Assembly (NCBI GenBank): GCA_001414485.1
Contig: LLEY01000075.1
Location: 62,001-126,000 of the forward strand
Direction of reading: 5' to 3'
DNA: 64,000 nt
Source of the DNA: Calycina herbarum
Taxonomy: Eukaryota; Ascomycota; Leotiomycetes; Helotiales; Pezizellaceae
The translations under genes were made by a program, and so were the position numbers. Below the pieces are notes generated by a model, which did no database searches, was not told the DNA's origin, and saw only the letters and a program-made list of their open reading frames with translations. Positions within the stretch are counted from its first letter, which is position 1, and every line of letters starts with the position of its first letter. This document shows positions 18,553 through 31,248 of this stretch, one piece after another.

Positions 18553-20675
18553 CTATTTCTTGGGACTCGCTCCCACAGTTCCTGTAATCAAACTCTCCAA
18601 TTCCCAAGGACTCAAAGTACTCCTCCTTCTATTCGCCCTCCCACCTTGAGTTCTCCCCGTCGCTTTGCGCTTGCGGCTATCACCAACGTCGGCCTTGACA
18701 GTCTCTTCATCCTCATCGGTTTTCGGCGCCGGTGGTGGAGGCATGAGTTTGGTGGCTTCCGCATTAGCAGTGGTCGTTTTTGCGGCACCTCTTTTGAGCT
18801 TGGCTGCCTTTAGTTTGGCGCGAACGCGTGCAGCATCAGCTTCTCGTTCCGTAGCAGCTAGTTTTGCTGCTATACTCGCCATAGTCAGAGGACTTTGCTG
18901 TGGAGGATTATCCCTTGGTCTTGGGAGACGAGAGGAAGGTGTCTGTTGCAGTTGTGGTACTTTCGAGGTCCCTGAACGTGATGACTTTGGCGTGGGATTG
19001 GACGTTTTCCTTGGAGATCGCTGAGAGATGTTGGAAGTTTTGATCAGTGAGATTTCGTCTATCGATTCGGAATTTGAAAATGATAGAGACGAGTTTTCTC
19101 TTCTGTGTTGGGCCTGAGGTGTGGCTTTATTAGACTTTGACTTTTGTGGTGAGGATTTGTCGAGTTGGAGGAGATCATAGGTATTTTCTTCTTCAATTGT
19201 TGAGAAGCCTTCCTTTTGGGGAGAAGGAGAGCCACGGTTCCCATTTGTATTTGTTTCTCGAAGTGGGGATAACTGTGGTGGTGGACCGGGGGAAAGCGAG
19301 GATTCCGTGGCAAAAGTAACATCTTGATGCTGATAGCCAGAAACTTCTTCAGGTGCCTCGGGTTCCTGTTGCTCGGACATTTCATCTAGAGGTTCTTCTT
19401 CAAATAGGCTAGATTCAGACATTTCCGAGTCTTCTTCGTCAAAATCTGGCTCGTCCATATCCTCTTGCCCTGGAATTCCAGAGTCGTCCATCGCGTCAAT
19501 ATCGGCTTGGGTGTCTCCCTCGCCTTCTTCCATCAATACCGACAATTGACATGCCGGTGCAGCGTCTTCGTCTTCAGTCCTGATTGGACTTAGGGAGAGT
19601 CCCATCTTCAATTCTTCTAAATTGACAGTCTGCCCACTTCTAGTCATTCGTCTTCGCCAACCGTCCATCATCTGGACCGCTTCCTTCCATCGCGATTCCA
19701 TCTTCTCCCAGCCTGCTCTTAACCGTAGAATTTCTTCTTCTCGGACCTCTACTTCTTCAAGTGGTACAAATGATGGATTCGTCAAGATATGCCTTAGATG
19801 CTCGATGATCAAGTCCATTTCCACAGCTAGGCTCTCATATCCGCTCTCCGTCTCCATAACAAGCCCATCGTCTTCACCGTCGGGCTTTTCGTATCCACTC
19901 AGTTGTTTCAAGGTATCAACCGTCCTCCGCAACAAACCGCCCATGTTCTCATTATCCTCACTCAATCCCCTCGCCAATTCCGTGAGGAACTCATTCGTCT
20001 CCATTCTTAAATCGTAATTCGTATCATCCACACCCACGCTTTCCCCAGAAGTTTTCTCGTCACCAACACCGGCCACAACATTTACAGTTACAACCCCAAC
20101 TGCCTTTCCGCTTCCTCTAGCTCTTCCCCCTTCCCCAACATGTTTCTTCATCCCCTCAATGACGCGCTCTCGTTTTCGGACTTCGTTCGCACAAGAGTTT
20201 CTCGTTTGCCCAACCAAAACTTTCATTTTGGCCATTTCCTCCTTGAGCCCCTTAGCTGCTGTCTCCGCACTCCTAATTTGCTGCTTCAGCGCGCGGTCAT
20301 TAGCCTCCGCCAAACCAAGTTTGCGCTGGGCCTCCATATGTTTCGTCGAAACGCGCTCAAACTCGGTGGTCTGTCGCAGAGAATCGGCTCGTAAGGTACG
20401 TATCGACTGAGAGAGGTTTTCGCGCTGAGTTGCGTCGCGCTGTAGATGAGCAATTAGTAAAATCTAGGACGAAATATTTGAGGGAATAGACGCACATCTC
20501 GTCGTAAGATCAAATCATTAACCACACTCATAACCCTTCCCATAGTGCCCTCTACTCCGCCATCTCCCTTTTCTGGGCGCGCGAAGTCAATTGTTTGGCC
20601 ATTGCGGAGGAGGCCCCGGGAGAGGAGCTGGTTGTTGATGTAGAGGGACGCGGTGCGCAGGTTATCAGATTCCAT
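18553..20675 (-). CDS. tinC: TinC-like / ADIP-domain coiled-coil protein
   Basis: Resembles fungal NIMA-interacting TinC-type proteins with an afadin/alpha-actinin-binding (ADIP) N-terminal domain. These are linked to mitosis and the spindle pole region in Aspergillus. Two exons, 20675-20496 and 20439-18553, join in phase through a 56-nt intron, giving 688 aa. The start MESDNLRTASLYINNQLLSR fits the family, and the ATG sits in CCATGG. Residues 61 to about 125 are strongly coiled-coil (RENLSQSIRTLRADSLRQTT onward), followed by an acidic middle (SEMSESSLFEEEPL) and a basic, Ser/Pro-rich C-terminus with AAKLAATEREADAARVRAKL. The last 30 residues, with RRSTLSPWELESLITGTVG, look like a conserved short motif. 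The gene lies between two duplicated small membrane-protein genes. Confidence 0.8.
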
Positions 20676-20929
20676 GGTTGCTGGAAATGGGATTTGCGTA
20701 GGTTTCAAGGACTCGACGGTATATCTAAGTGGACCGGGAGTGTCTCAGAAGAGATTGGTAGTTGTGTAATTCAGAGAGGGGAGTTGTTTTTGATATTTTG
20801 CTTGTGGTTGCTATCTGAGCGCAAGTAAACAATGCCAAGCAAAGAACAGCGCGGAGGTTTAGACAGGGATATTCGCTATCACGTGACAGGTCCTTTCTCC
20901 GGCTTTTGAAGTCTCGCGATTAGCTCGTT

Positions 20930-21000
20930 TTTAGATTTCTCTAAAAAGCCAGAACAATGACCTAGGTAGGCATGTAATTGACCAAACCTAAAACGGATTC
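20930..21000. repeat. Partial copy of palindromic MITE-like repeat
   Basis: TTAGATTTCTCTAAAAAGCC, then AGAACAATGACCTAGGTAGGC, matches the right arm and outer block of the family in a shortened form. Confidence 0.4.
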
Positions 21001-21060
21001 TTCGAAATCAAGTCGGTTAATAGCCAAAATTGAGTATTGATTGCTCGAGAGCGAGATGGT

Positions 21061-21339
21061 CTAACTAATTGCTAATACTAACTCAAAAGAAAAATAGCTG
21101 AAAATAATAATTGCTACAATAAAAATAACTGCATCCCACATGAAAATAAACGCTAACAAAAAGCCAGCCAAAATTGCCGAATAATAGCAAAAAACACCAA
21201 ACCAAATCAGAACCTTATACCACCGTCCCATTGCCAAAAAACAAAAAGGATAAGAATATGCAAACGTAAGAACAACAACCCACAAAAGCTGGGTGGCGAA
21301 GGAGCATCGGGGAGGAGAGCTGGGGGCGAGGCCGGCCAT
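21061..21339 (-). CDS. Small hydrophobic protein, paralogue 2
   Basis: Open frame of 92 aa starting MAGLAPSSPPRCSFAT, homologous to the 145-aa product at 17284-17721 but lacking its charged middle. It has three hydrophobic runs (LLWVVVLTFAYSYPFCFLA, FGVFCYYSAILAGFLLAFIF and VIFIVAIIIFSYFSFEL). The C-terminal runs are very hydrophobic, so it is likely a membrane protein. The upstream region carries a (GA)n run at about 21342-21357 and a leader similar to that of paralogue 1. Either copy could be a decayed derivative of the other. Function unknown. Confidence 0.45.
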   Translation of the reverse strand: MAGLAPSSPPRCSFATQLLWVVVLTFAYSYPFCFLAMGRWYKVLIWFGVFCYYSAILAGFLLAFIFMWDAVIFIVAIIIFSYFSFELVLAIS

Positions 21340-22691
21340 TGAGAGAGAGAGAGAGAAGGGTGAGGAGTGAGGAGTGAGGGCTGGCGGGAGGAGAGTTGGG
21401 AGGAGGCGGCAGAGGGGGTTTCTTTTCTTTTGGAGGCAGAGGCAGCGACGAGAGTTGTTGTTATTGGTTGAAGTTTGCCTGACTTCCTTTTCTTAGGGAA
21501 CGAGACGGTTTTATTCTTGCATAAGCTACCTGATTGTACTTGCCATATCAATTCCACAAATGTTCTTGCCAAATCCCTCAAAAGCTCGCTAAACTAACCC
21601 CTGGTCATGACAGGATAGTTTGCTAAGGGGAAGGAGCGTTGGAAACAGTAGAGATAACCAAATTGTTCTAAATGATTCAGAAAATTTCCTTGAATTGCTC
21701 TGCAAAGTTGGAACAACAAGCTGGGTCGGCAGGTACGAACCTGACGTATTTACAGTCGCTGAGGGAGCCAAAACAAGCCCGATCAATAAATAAGTGAGGC
21801 AAAGGTATAACAAGCTAGGGTCAAAAGAATCTATGGATTGGATGGAGAGTCAAAAGCATCGAAGAGGGATTCGTAAGTAATTATACCAGATATTTGACAA
21901 TTCCTACTTCATTCTTCCAAGTACTGTCGGTAAATAATAGCAAGAGGTACGAGACCAGCGTTACGAACAGCAGGTCAACCATCACATCCACAGTCACTTT
22001 CACTCAAATAATGACAAGTAGGCTTCAACATGATTTATACATCTCACAACCCAACAAACCACCGCTACCAACCCAAGCAATTGCATCTCAAGCTAGGTAT
22101 AAGTGAAATCAAGCTATCCCACTAGCAACCACCTCCCAATGCCTCCATCAATCATTCGAGCCTATTCCACACCCTCCCTCGCTCTTCAAATGAAGAGAAT
22201 TTCTTCTTTCATTCCTCATACCATTCTCCTTGAACCGGTGTAAAAAAACGCCACCGCAGCCAGCTAGCAGTACCGAAAAGTATATCAAAACGCTAACTCA
22301 CTCGCGTTCTTTGAAGAAAGAAGTTTAAGTAAACAGAACCCCCATCCCCAGAATGCCGCACCCCTCAGAAAAAAAAGTCTTTGCCTTCCCATTTATGTTT
22401 TTCCCCATCCACACTCTCGCTTTACTGAACAATAAGGGGTATGATATCGAGTCTGGACAAGAAAAGAGAAGCGCGAAAAAAAAAGCATGAAGCCAAAGCT
22501 AATTAACGCCCCGCAAACTATGCACAACGCAAAGCAGAAGATTAAAGCCTACCCTACCCGTCTATAATTCATTTAATTCACGCTGTAAGAAAAAGAAAAG
22601 GGAACTGCGAATTAACTTTTTTCGTGTATGTACCATGTCCTTGGCGTTTTTCTCGTGAATTACATCCCACCCCCTTCATCCCCTTCATTCC
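21340..22691. other. Intergenic: upstream of paralogue 2, repeat copy, and 3' side of the kinase gene
   Basis: 21400-21580 resembles 17800-17960, the sequence upstream of paralogue 1. 21650-21745 is a decayed palindromic repeat (AAAGTTGGAACAACAAGC, then GGTACGAACCTGAC). 21750-21790 shares GATCAATAAATAAGTGA with 17211. The rest, to the end of the kinase gene, is A-rich with no gene seen. Confidence 0.5.
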
Positions 22692-25600
22692 TCATACTCT
22701 TCGACTCATCGCAGCTGATGCGCCAGCGGAGGCGAGGTCTTGTTTTGCGCTCACGGCTCTCGTTACTCGTGGAAGGCTACTGCCTGAGTTTATGACCGCG
22801 CCAGTACTTGTACGTTTGCTGCCGATGGAACTTGTTGAGCTGTTGAGTGTGTTCACGTTTGATATCCGGCGGGCATGGGCAGTAGCGGCTATGCTCTTGC
22901 TTGGGCTTGATCCTGCAGCTTCTCGATTTCTTACAGCTGCGCCATTCTTAAAACTCGTCACTGGAGGCTCTGGAAGAGGTCGGTTGCTACCAGATGGTGT
23001 TGCAACGGTATTATGTCGTTTTATTGGCGAGTCATTGCGAAGAGTCGTACGGGCAACCGGAGGAGGAGCCTTCTTTCCCGTGATAAACTCATGCCTGACA
23101 GCATCATCTGGCTTCATCCTTCGATCAGGATCCCACCTTAGGCAGCGAGCGAGGAAGTCGAGAAAGGCTTCATCGTCACTCTTCAAAACTTGAGCAAGAG
23201 TTTTGGATGATGGTCGTCGACGGCGTCCTTTGGATGAGACAGTGAGACGTGGTTTGCCAAGTGAATCGAAGAAAAGCTTCCTTCGAGTACTCTTTTCAAT
23301 CAAATGTCTTTCTGGAGGCCCAAATACTTCCATAATACAAGCAAGTTGCTCTTGCTCATTCTCGCCAGGGAAAATTGGAACCCCGGTGAAAAGCTCAGCC
23401 AATATGCACCCGAGACTCCACATGTCGATGGGCATACCATAAGTCATGCCAAGAATAACTTCGGGTGATCGATAGAAACGCGATTGGATATATGTATAGA
23501 CCCTCTCATTTTCAAAACAACTGGACCCGAAATCGATGACCTTGATCTCCGAATGCATTGGGTGGGCCAACAGGATGTTTTCCGGTTTGAGATCACAATG
23601 AATGACCTTTTTCGATTTCAATAATAATAAACTGCTAAGCATTTGTTTGGTGAATCGTCGGACAACTTCCAGAGAGAAACCACGGAATGCGTTGGATTTG
23701 ATAAACTCGTACAAATTCATGTCGAGAAGTTCGGTAGAAATGCAGAGATGTCCACGGAAATAGAAACTTTGGGTGAAATTGACCATGCTGTGTTTGTTTT
23801 GAGGATCCTAGTACATTTAGCTTATATCATTGAAATTATTTTGGTCATGCATACCCATTCGCGAAGCTTTTGTAGGATGTTGACTTCTACCAAAGCTTGC
23901 TGGTGGAATCTCTTCTTATTCCGAATGATCTTGATGGCTACCAAGACACCGGTTTTGTGATCAATGCATCGCACAACCTGCCCAAAACTACCCTTTCCAA
24001 GAATATCGATAATTTCGTATCGGTATGAAAGATGATCCCCAGGTACAATACTGTAATCACCGCGTTCGTCATCATAGCCAAAATTTGCACCGTCAGTAGT
24101 GAGATCACCAACATGCTTAGCAGCATGCTGGGTTCCACAAAAGTAGACCTCTTTAAAATCCACAATCTCCCCTCGTTCATAGATGTTGAGATTCGCAATC
24201 TGAAGTGCCTGGTGGGCTGACACGCGCTCTTTAGGAGTGGCGCGTTTCCTGAGAGCATCAAGAACCCTGGCGGCATGCTCCGTTTCTTTCCTCTTCGAAG
24301 CAAGCTTTTTCATATATTCCTCCGCAATCAAATCATCTTTGTCCAGATCCACTGTCCAACGATCTGGTGCTCTCATGGTGCTACTCGATGCCTTTGAGCT
24401 CAACATTTTCTGCATAACAGATGATGTCGTGCGTGTGGTTCCTGTAGGGGGTTTTTCAGTTCTCAAATCAGGAACCTCCTTCTTTGGACTGCCATTAACT
24501 CCCCAGCTATCACTCCTCGTCCTATCGTGCCCCCCAAAAATACTCAGGCTTGACGCTGAACTCTTCCTGCGCTTAGAATCCAGATATGTGGTGGATTTTA
24601 CCGAGGGGCTAGGGCTAGGTACAGTATAATTATTCAAGTTGTTCAGCGTTGCTGACGCTGGGAGGCGTGGAGGAGGCATATTATCATGCTTCGGAGGCGG
24701 TGGGGCGTGCTCAGCCCGTTCACTTGCAGCGTGAGAGATGATGTTATTGCTCTTGGATGTACTTCTCTTCCACCCCAGACTCAGTTTTCGTCGCAAAGAG
24801 TTCCCCGATGACGGTGTGGTAGGTTCTTCCGGGCTTGTTTCCGGGGCTTGAGGTGGAGTATCGGTCTTGATTGTTCTAGACACCTTCTGGGCTCTAGGGC
24901 CGGTTAGGCGAGGAGGGCGAGTGGCCTCCTGCATAGTATCATGATTACCAAAATCACCACTAGTCTTCGACCTTGGCATGAAAGAATGCTCTCCATTATT
25001 CTTTGGTAGAGATGAAGAGATAAAAGGAGAGACCGTTTGCCTTTGCTGTCTGTTGTTATTGCTACTCTTCATTGGAATTGGTTTCGAGGCGGTCTCAGAG
25101 CCGCTTCCTCCCATCTGAGAAGATTCCGATCGCAAACGATGGATCGAGCTGCTACTTCTCATGTGAGAGAGAGCCGGTTCAGTCTTGTCATCATGGCGAT
25201 TTCTGGAGAAAAAGGAAGCTTTCGAGGCAGTCATAGGACTGCTTGGCGTCTTGGTGTTGACGCGGCGAGGCGGAGTAACATTTCCATCCATTACAGGCTC
25301 GTGTTGTTGTAGTGCTGCAACCTTGGCTGCTGTAGGAGTACTCAATGGCAGTAAATTCATAGGCGGAAGTCGTAGAGGCTTCAGATTCTTCTTCTTCGTG
25401 CTATTGATTGGGATTGTTTGATTTTGGTCCGCCTCTGAAGACGACGTTGTTGGAATATATTTCCGATTCTTTGGTTCCCTTTCATTCTTGATGGGTTCCC
25501 GAACAGATGCTCGACCCGAAAGACTGGTTGTGGATGTGCTGTTTATACTACTCGCATCGAATGGCATATTGGATTTCCGTCTACTGAAAAATGGTTGATC

Positions 25601-27059
25601 GGTTGGTGTATCTTTTGGTGATTCATATGCTTTCGGAATCGCTGGGACCGGAGGTACCTCCTCGTCTTCGTTATTACCCGCAGAGCTATTCACACTTCTA
25701 GGTTTCGGCGTAGGCAATCGCGAGGATGAAGGTTGTTGTGATAATCGGGGTTGGAGTGAACCTGTGGAGGTTTGAGATGTGTTATAGCTTGCAGTTGACC
25801 CAATTGATAGGCCGGAGCTGTAAGACTTACGGGTGAGGTCTGGAGTTGTCCGTGAAGACAATGGTGTTGAAACCTTTCTAGGCAACATTGAAGGGGACCT
25901 AGAAGATGTTCGAATAGTATTTACTTCGGGTTGTGGTTGCGGAGGGGTATTTGGCATAGGAGGCGCGCTTTGCAAAATCGAAAGTCTCTTCGCTCTGCGG
26001 GCATCTGTTGGGCTCACCGTCCTTGCTCCCAACCCAGAAGCATGCGAAGACGACGGAGGTAACCCGGGCATTGTTGACATTCGTTTTGATGAAGAGGATG
26101 GCGTATTTGTCCCCCTCCCATTGACTCGTGCTGGCGATCTTGCTATAAAAGATGACGTCCTGCTATGCTCTGGTGTGCCCACATTTACTGAAAGATTAGT
26201 CTGACCTTGCCTCGAAGGTGGTTGGAGTGACTTGGTCTTTGCTGCTCGAGAGGCCGTCAAACCTCTAGCACCATCTGTATAACTTGGTCCGCCATTTGTT
26301 CGTGTTGTAGTCCCACCTGCGTCGGACAAGCCTTGAGATGATGTACTCGTTGCCAAACTGGGGCGTCGTCGTTGGCCAGGCTTCGTAAAGTCCGAGTCGA
26401 CTACACCTGGTCCTATCGACTTGCGTGGTGCTCTTGCAGCATTCGCTGCACCGCTGCCAGAAATTGGTGGATAGGCACTTTGTCGCCGATTGCGCATAGC
26501 TAGAGGAGCACTTGGTGGATCCATGGCCCCTGATGCCCCCGATGCCGTTGAAGAAACACTACTCTGTCGCGTAGATGTGCTCTGCCTCCGTCCTAGTAAT
26601 GAGCCTGCTCTCGCTGGTTGTGGTCTGGCCGCACCACGGCCAATGCCCGTCCCTTTCCCCTCCGTCATGGCTGCCACCGTTCTCTTTTCCCCGATATTTG
26701 GTCCTCCTACGGCTGACAATGAATTCGTGAAATCATTAGAGGACTCGCCCGATATACTACTATGCAGGTCGTCGAAACTAGGTGATGGCAGAAAATCGAA
26801 TGGACCGGTCGCAGTCTGATCCGTACGGCCGATTGAGCCAAATGAGAACAGCGAATGATTATTGCTTGAAGAGGCGCTGAGGGTTGGTTCTCTGCCCGAT
26901 GCTACACGCTGTCTCGTGTTGGGGTGGTAATTCTCCTGCCTACAACAACAATTAGCAAGAATAAAGTGCGATGGATGCACCGTCTGCAAGATCAACCTAC
27001 AATTTGGTGGGCGAGTATTCTGGTCGTGGACCCGAAGGAGCTTTCTGGTCCCGAATCAT
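22692..27059 (-). CDS. pom1: Pom1-like DYRK-family protein kinase
   Basis: DYRK-group Ser/Thr kinase, closest in layout to fission-yeast Pom1, which controls cell polarity and the timing of mitosis at the cortex. Three exons, 27059-27001, 26939-23855 and 23807-22692, join in phase to 1419 aa. Residues 1 to about 980 are Ser/Thr/Pro-rich and probably disordered. The kinase domain runs from about 990 (YEIIDILGKGSFGQVV) to 1290. It shows the Lys in VAIKII, catalytic HCDLKPENIL, DFGSS and the DYRK activation loop YTYIQSRFYR, whose second Tyr is self-phosphorylated in the family. A basic tail of about 130 aa follows. The first exon (MIRDQKAPSGPRPEYSP) is small, and its choice rests on splice phase alone. 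It is divergent from the peroxin gene at 28950. Confidence 0.9.
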
Positions 27060-28949
27060 TGAATGTTGAACGGCTGGCAAATCAAGCCAGCGCGGAGTGA
27101 ATAGCAGCTAGCAGTGGTCCTCCTCGTGTTCCTGTCTCGCGCGACTACTCCAGACTCAGTCCGTCCAAGGGCCGAGGAGGTCAATGGGCTATTTCATCTC
27201 CAGAAACGGTATTTCGAGGTCGCAGAAAGGGTTGACGCGGGTGAGGCGAATAGAAGTGGAGGAGGGACCAGCACGGTGGTCTAGGCGGAGATGATGCAGG
27301 TCGGTCGAGGAAAAATAGTAAGGGATTGGAGATGGTGATGGGCGTTGCGTGACTCTGTCGTTGCGTTGCGTTGCGAGGCTAGGGGCTACACTTCTGTACG
27401 AAGGAGATGTGGATGCTCCACGATGTTCTCGTGTGAGGAAGTCGTCAACACACACTGCACTGCGATCGGATCTGTCTCTCTCCTTCGCAACTGCTGCAGG
27501 AGGCCGTCTGCGAAATTGGATATCTCACGTTTTGGTTGCTGAGGAAATCATCCACTACCGGCAAGGGTAGCCGAAGCGAACCCACTAAATCAACACCAAC
27601 ACCAGTCTGAACGAAACCAAATATGCCTGAAATGTTTTCTTATGTTGGTTGTGATAATGTTATCATTTATGCTTATTGAGCCAACAGCGTTTCATCCACC
27701 AGCACACATGTCTTTCAGGACTGGCCAAAACCAACGCTTCCTACGCTTCCTAGGGCTGGACGTTATTTGTGCAGCAACGGCATCTGTAACCAATAAAGAC
27801 GCGGCCCCCTGACCCTGCATTGTGTTTACGGAGGAGAGGCATTTGCATCATGGAACGGTAGACAGGAACATCATACTCTACGCGACTTGGAATGGACAAT
27901 ACCGTGTGCTTCTTCGTTCTCCGGGTTTAAATATACACTTGGGTATATATTGGGCTTGACCAAATTTTCTTGAAGATCCTAGTGGTAGGATCGCCTATGA
28001 AGATTTCTATCGGTTATTTAATTCTGGAGAGTTACTCGTACGAACCTAGAACAAAAACAACAACTTTGTTTGCCCTAGCGGGGGTTTTGAGCAAAAGATA
28101 AGGCTACCCCTGATGCAAACATCGATTTCCATCCTCGAACAATAACTATCTATCTACTGGAGAGAAATACCCCTATCTGAGGTGCAATTGTACTCGACTG
28201 GCTGGTGGAGTTGAGCCGCAGCGAGAGATAGCGGGGAAAACGACTCAGAAAGGGGAAAAAGGGGCTTGTTTTGAGGTACCCCTTGCATGTGCTCCTGCCC
28301 TTCTCACTCGGCCTTCCCATGGACTTTTCAATTCCCAACCAGTTCTTGCGACAACTTTCAAATCTGGGTAAGCAGTTCGGAGTAATTTGTATTTTAGCGT
28401 CTCATCTGTCAAGTTCGTGGCGTCAACAAGCATAATAGAATCGGCACGCGCATGCATATGGCGGATAACTGCGTTGAACAATAAAAAGCGGCAAAATAGC
28501 CCAAGATAATCCGACTTATTAACTCGGATAGTTTAAAATAAAAAAATTTCTTTCGAAATACGTAAACTAATTCTAATTTGTTCGAACTGTTTAGAGTAAA
28601 ATATTTCTACAAATTTAGTTACTGAATTGCCTCCTCAAATACGAGGCTCCAACATGCCAAGCTTTCGCTGCCGAGGAACGTCATCGGCCAGCCGTGAGGC
28701 GCAAAGAAAGATGGTCAGTGGAAGTAAACATCGACACCATTCGCATCAGGCTTGAGCTGGTGAGAAGGAAATGTCGAAGAATAAACCATCGCCAGGTCGC
28801 GCTATTTGTGCCGGAACCCCGAAGTAATACATATGCAAGACCAAACATAACGACAAAAACACTTAGGTACCTCCAGTACCCCGCGAGCTCTCCACAATCT
28901 CCAAGACCAAAACCTCCCACGAGCCCGAATCCCGCTCTTGTCTTGTACC
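27060..28949. promoter_or_regulatory. Divergent intergenic region, kinase / peroxin
   Basis: This 1.9-kb gap separates two genes pointing away from each other. A minus frame at 28245-28481 (FNAVIRHMHARADSIMLVDA onward, 78 codons) looks slightly protein-like but has no recognised domain and no splice partner. 28480-28620 contains weak fragments of the palindromic repeat (GTTCGAACTGTTTAGAG). Confidence 0.45.
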
Positions 28950-30570
28950 ATGGACGAATTCACGGCGGATGCGTTGGTCAACCGAGATGCTCCTATTCCA
29001 GTCGTCGTAATTGATCGACATGAAGATGGGCACTCGTCCGACGATGACCTAGCTGGTCAGTCTTCCGACGTTCCCTCGGACGAGCGAAAGCGAAACAGAT
29101 TCATGAGGCATGGCAAGAGCTTAAAGGACAACCTGAAGAAGACACGCGAGAGGGTCTCGGAGCATAATACAAGTATGCAAGACCGTTTGCTCGAGAAGTC
29201 CGTATACCCCTCCTGGAATGGTGATAGCTTCAACTAACATGTGATGCAGGCTTCTCCAGCAAGTGATCCCTATCGAAGACCAATCCTCGAATCGAGACAA
29301 TAACACGTTACCACAATCCGAATTCATTAGTCGACCCTCCTTCAATATAACCACGATGTCGAATAATTTTCGCCGATTTAATGCGCGGATTGGGGTTGTG
29401 TTTCTCTTCCAAGCAAAGGTCGTTCGTCTCCTCTCGTGGATAAACCCTACCCATACATTATCCTTTCTCGCGATATATACTTTCATCTGCCTCGATCCAT
29501 ACATTCTCACTGTCCTGCCGCTTCTGTTTCTCCTCTTGGGACTGCTCATTCCATCCTTTATTGCACGACACCCTGCCCCTCCATCTACAATATCAGTGGA
29601 AACCTCAACCCAATATCCGACAACCGGTCCAGCCTTAGCACCAGCTCCCACTGTCAAACCTGCCAAAGAATTATCCAAAGACTTTTTTCGTAATATGCGA
29701 GACTTGCAAAACTGCATGGAAGACTTCTCCGTAGCCCATGACAAAACAATCTCACTGCTCTCACCACCTACAAACTTCTCCAATGAACCTCTTTCTTCAA
29801 CTCTTTTCCTCTTCACCTTTATCACAGCTCTTGTAATGTTCATAGGGAGCCACCTCTTACCATGGAGAATGATATTCCTTGTACTTGGATGGACCATGAC
29901 ATCTCTGGGCCATCCCACAATTCAACGTCAATTCATGTCAACCCATAAAGCTCACATCGTCCCCCACGAGAAAGCCGCCGAGTCATGGCTCAACGCCTGG
30001 ATCTCCCACGACATAATTCTTGATTCCGCACCCCAAACTCGAGAAGTAGAAATTTTTGAACTCGAAAAGCTTTCCTCGGCGGGAGTATGGGAATCCTGGC
30101 TGTTCAGCTCTTCTCCTTACGACCCCCTGTCTTCCCCACGCATCAGACATGAAAGACCACGGGGCACACGCTTCTTCGAGGATGTAAGAGCGCCCGAAGG
30201 TTGGGAATGGAGTGAGAAGAAATGGGCCCTTGATTTATGGTCCCGAGAATGGGTTGAGGAGAGGATTATTACGGGTGTGGAGGTTGAGACAGAGGGCGAG
30301 AGATGGGTGTATGATTTGAGATATGAGAATGAATGGGAGGATCAGAGATCGTTTGGGGATTCGGACTATGATGTTACGCCGAAGAAGGGGGCAAGTCTTA
30401 GTGATAAAGGGAAGAAGAAGGTTTTACCTAGTTGGGAAGAGGGTAGTGATGCAGAAGGAGAAGGGAGGGGAAGAAGAGGTGAGTGGAGGAGACGGAGGTG
30501 GGTGAGAATGGTTAAGAGGAAGTATGAGTCGAGGAGGGAGAGTAATGTTAACGAGACTCCTTCTCGGTGA
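28950..30570 (+). CDS. Peroxisomal membrane peroxin with dysferlin domain (Pex23/Pex24-type family)
   Basis: Integral membrane protein of the fungal Pex28/29/30-type group, which sits at ER-peroxisome contacts and controls peroxisome number and size. Two exons, 28950-29197 and 29250-30570, with a 52-nt intron (donor GTCCGT), give 522 aa. The join yields QDRLLEKLLQQVIP, a conserved stretch of this family. Hydrophobic segments lie at about 150-190 (FLAIYTFICLDPYILTVLPL then LFLLLGLLIPSF) and 270-305. The dysferlin region from about 345 on shows the expected Trp-rich pattern (GWEWSEKKWALDLWSREWV, ERWVYD). The basic tail ends RRRRWVRMVKRKYE. The Pex number cannot be assigned by eye. Confidence 0.85.
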
Positions 30571-31248
30571 GATGATTTTTAGCGCGGCGTTTGGGAGTCG
30601 GTTTAATAGGATTCAATGATAACTATTTTTGATTATGCCGAGTGGCTGTCTTGTTCAAATTTTTCTTTTCATATTTTGTTTCAATATGTGTCGCTTCCCG
30701 GTTCTTTTCTTCTTCTCTGGAATTGCTACTCTTTTTTAAACCGTTGCATTTGAAATCTTAGCTCATCGTTCGGATCGAACCTGGCTCTCACAAGGCGCAT
30801 GGTATGATTCTCAGGTAAGGCACAGTGGTGGTGAAGCTACAGGCTCGCTTGGACAGGTAGTAAATAGTTCGTTATTCTACCTTTCTATAGTAGCCAGTTC
30901 AATTACTCTGAATTATTCTAAATAGTTGGAACAACGAAAGCGATGGCAGGGACGAACCTGGTGTACTGCCGCTTTTACTGTCCATCGCAAGCCCACGTCT
31001 TGGCCTATATGCAGACATTGCTGTTAGTTCAAGCATCATGTTCCAATGAAATTTATGACGGTTTTGTATTGGGTAGTACTTCCTGCACGTATTTGCTTTT
31101 TGGGGTTACACTGCACTTCTTTTACAAGGGGGGATACATTTACCCGGTGGAAACAAATTATTGAGGGAATTCCCAGCCTCGTGAATTATCACTTTGTGGC
31201 ATGATATTGAGAGCTCCGGTACACGAGAGGATCAATTCGTTAAGCATT
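30571..31248. repeat. Intergenic with palindromic-repeat copy (about 30890-30990)
   Basis: ATTATTCTAAATAGTTGG, AACAACGAAAG, CGAACCTGG and TACTGCCGCTTTTACTGTCC occur in order, as in the right half of the family plus its outer block. The rest shows no gene. Confidence 0.55.

Noticed and set aside
22624..23193. 189-codon plus-strand frame
   Set aside because: Antisense to the C-terminal exon of the Pom1-like kinase; a shadow of its codon pattern.
28245..28481. 78-codon minus frame that looks slightly protein-like
   Set aside because: No domain, no intron partner and no start context; kept only as a remark in the intergenic entry.
29121..29918. 265-codon minus-strand frame
   Set aside because: Antisense to the peroxin gene, whose own frame and splice join are well supported.
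30770..30815. tRNA-like T-loop (GGTTCGATCC on the minus strand)
   Set aside because: No matching stem or cloverleaf; the same GTTCG-type block recurs next to the palindromic repeats.
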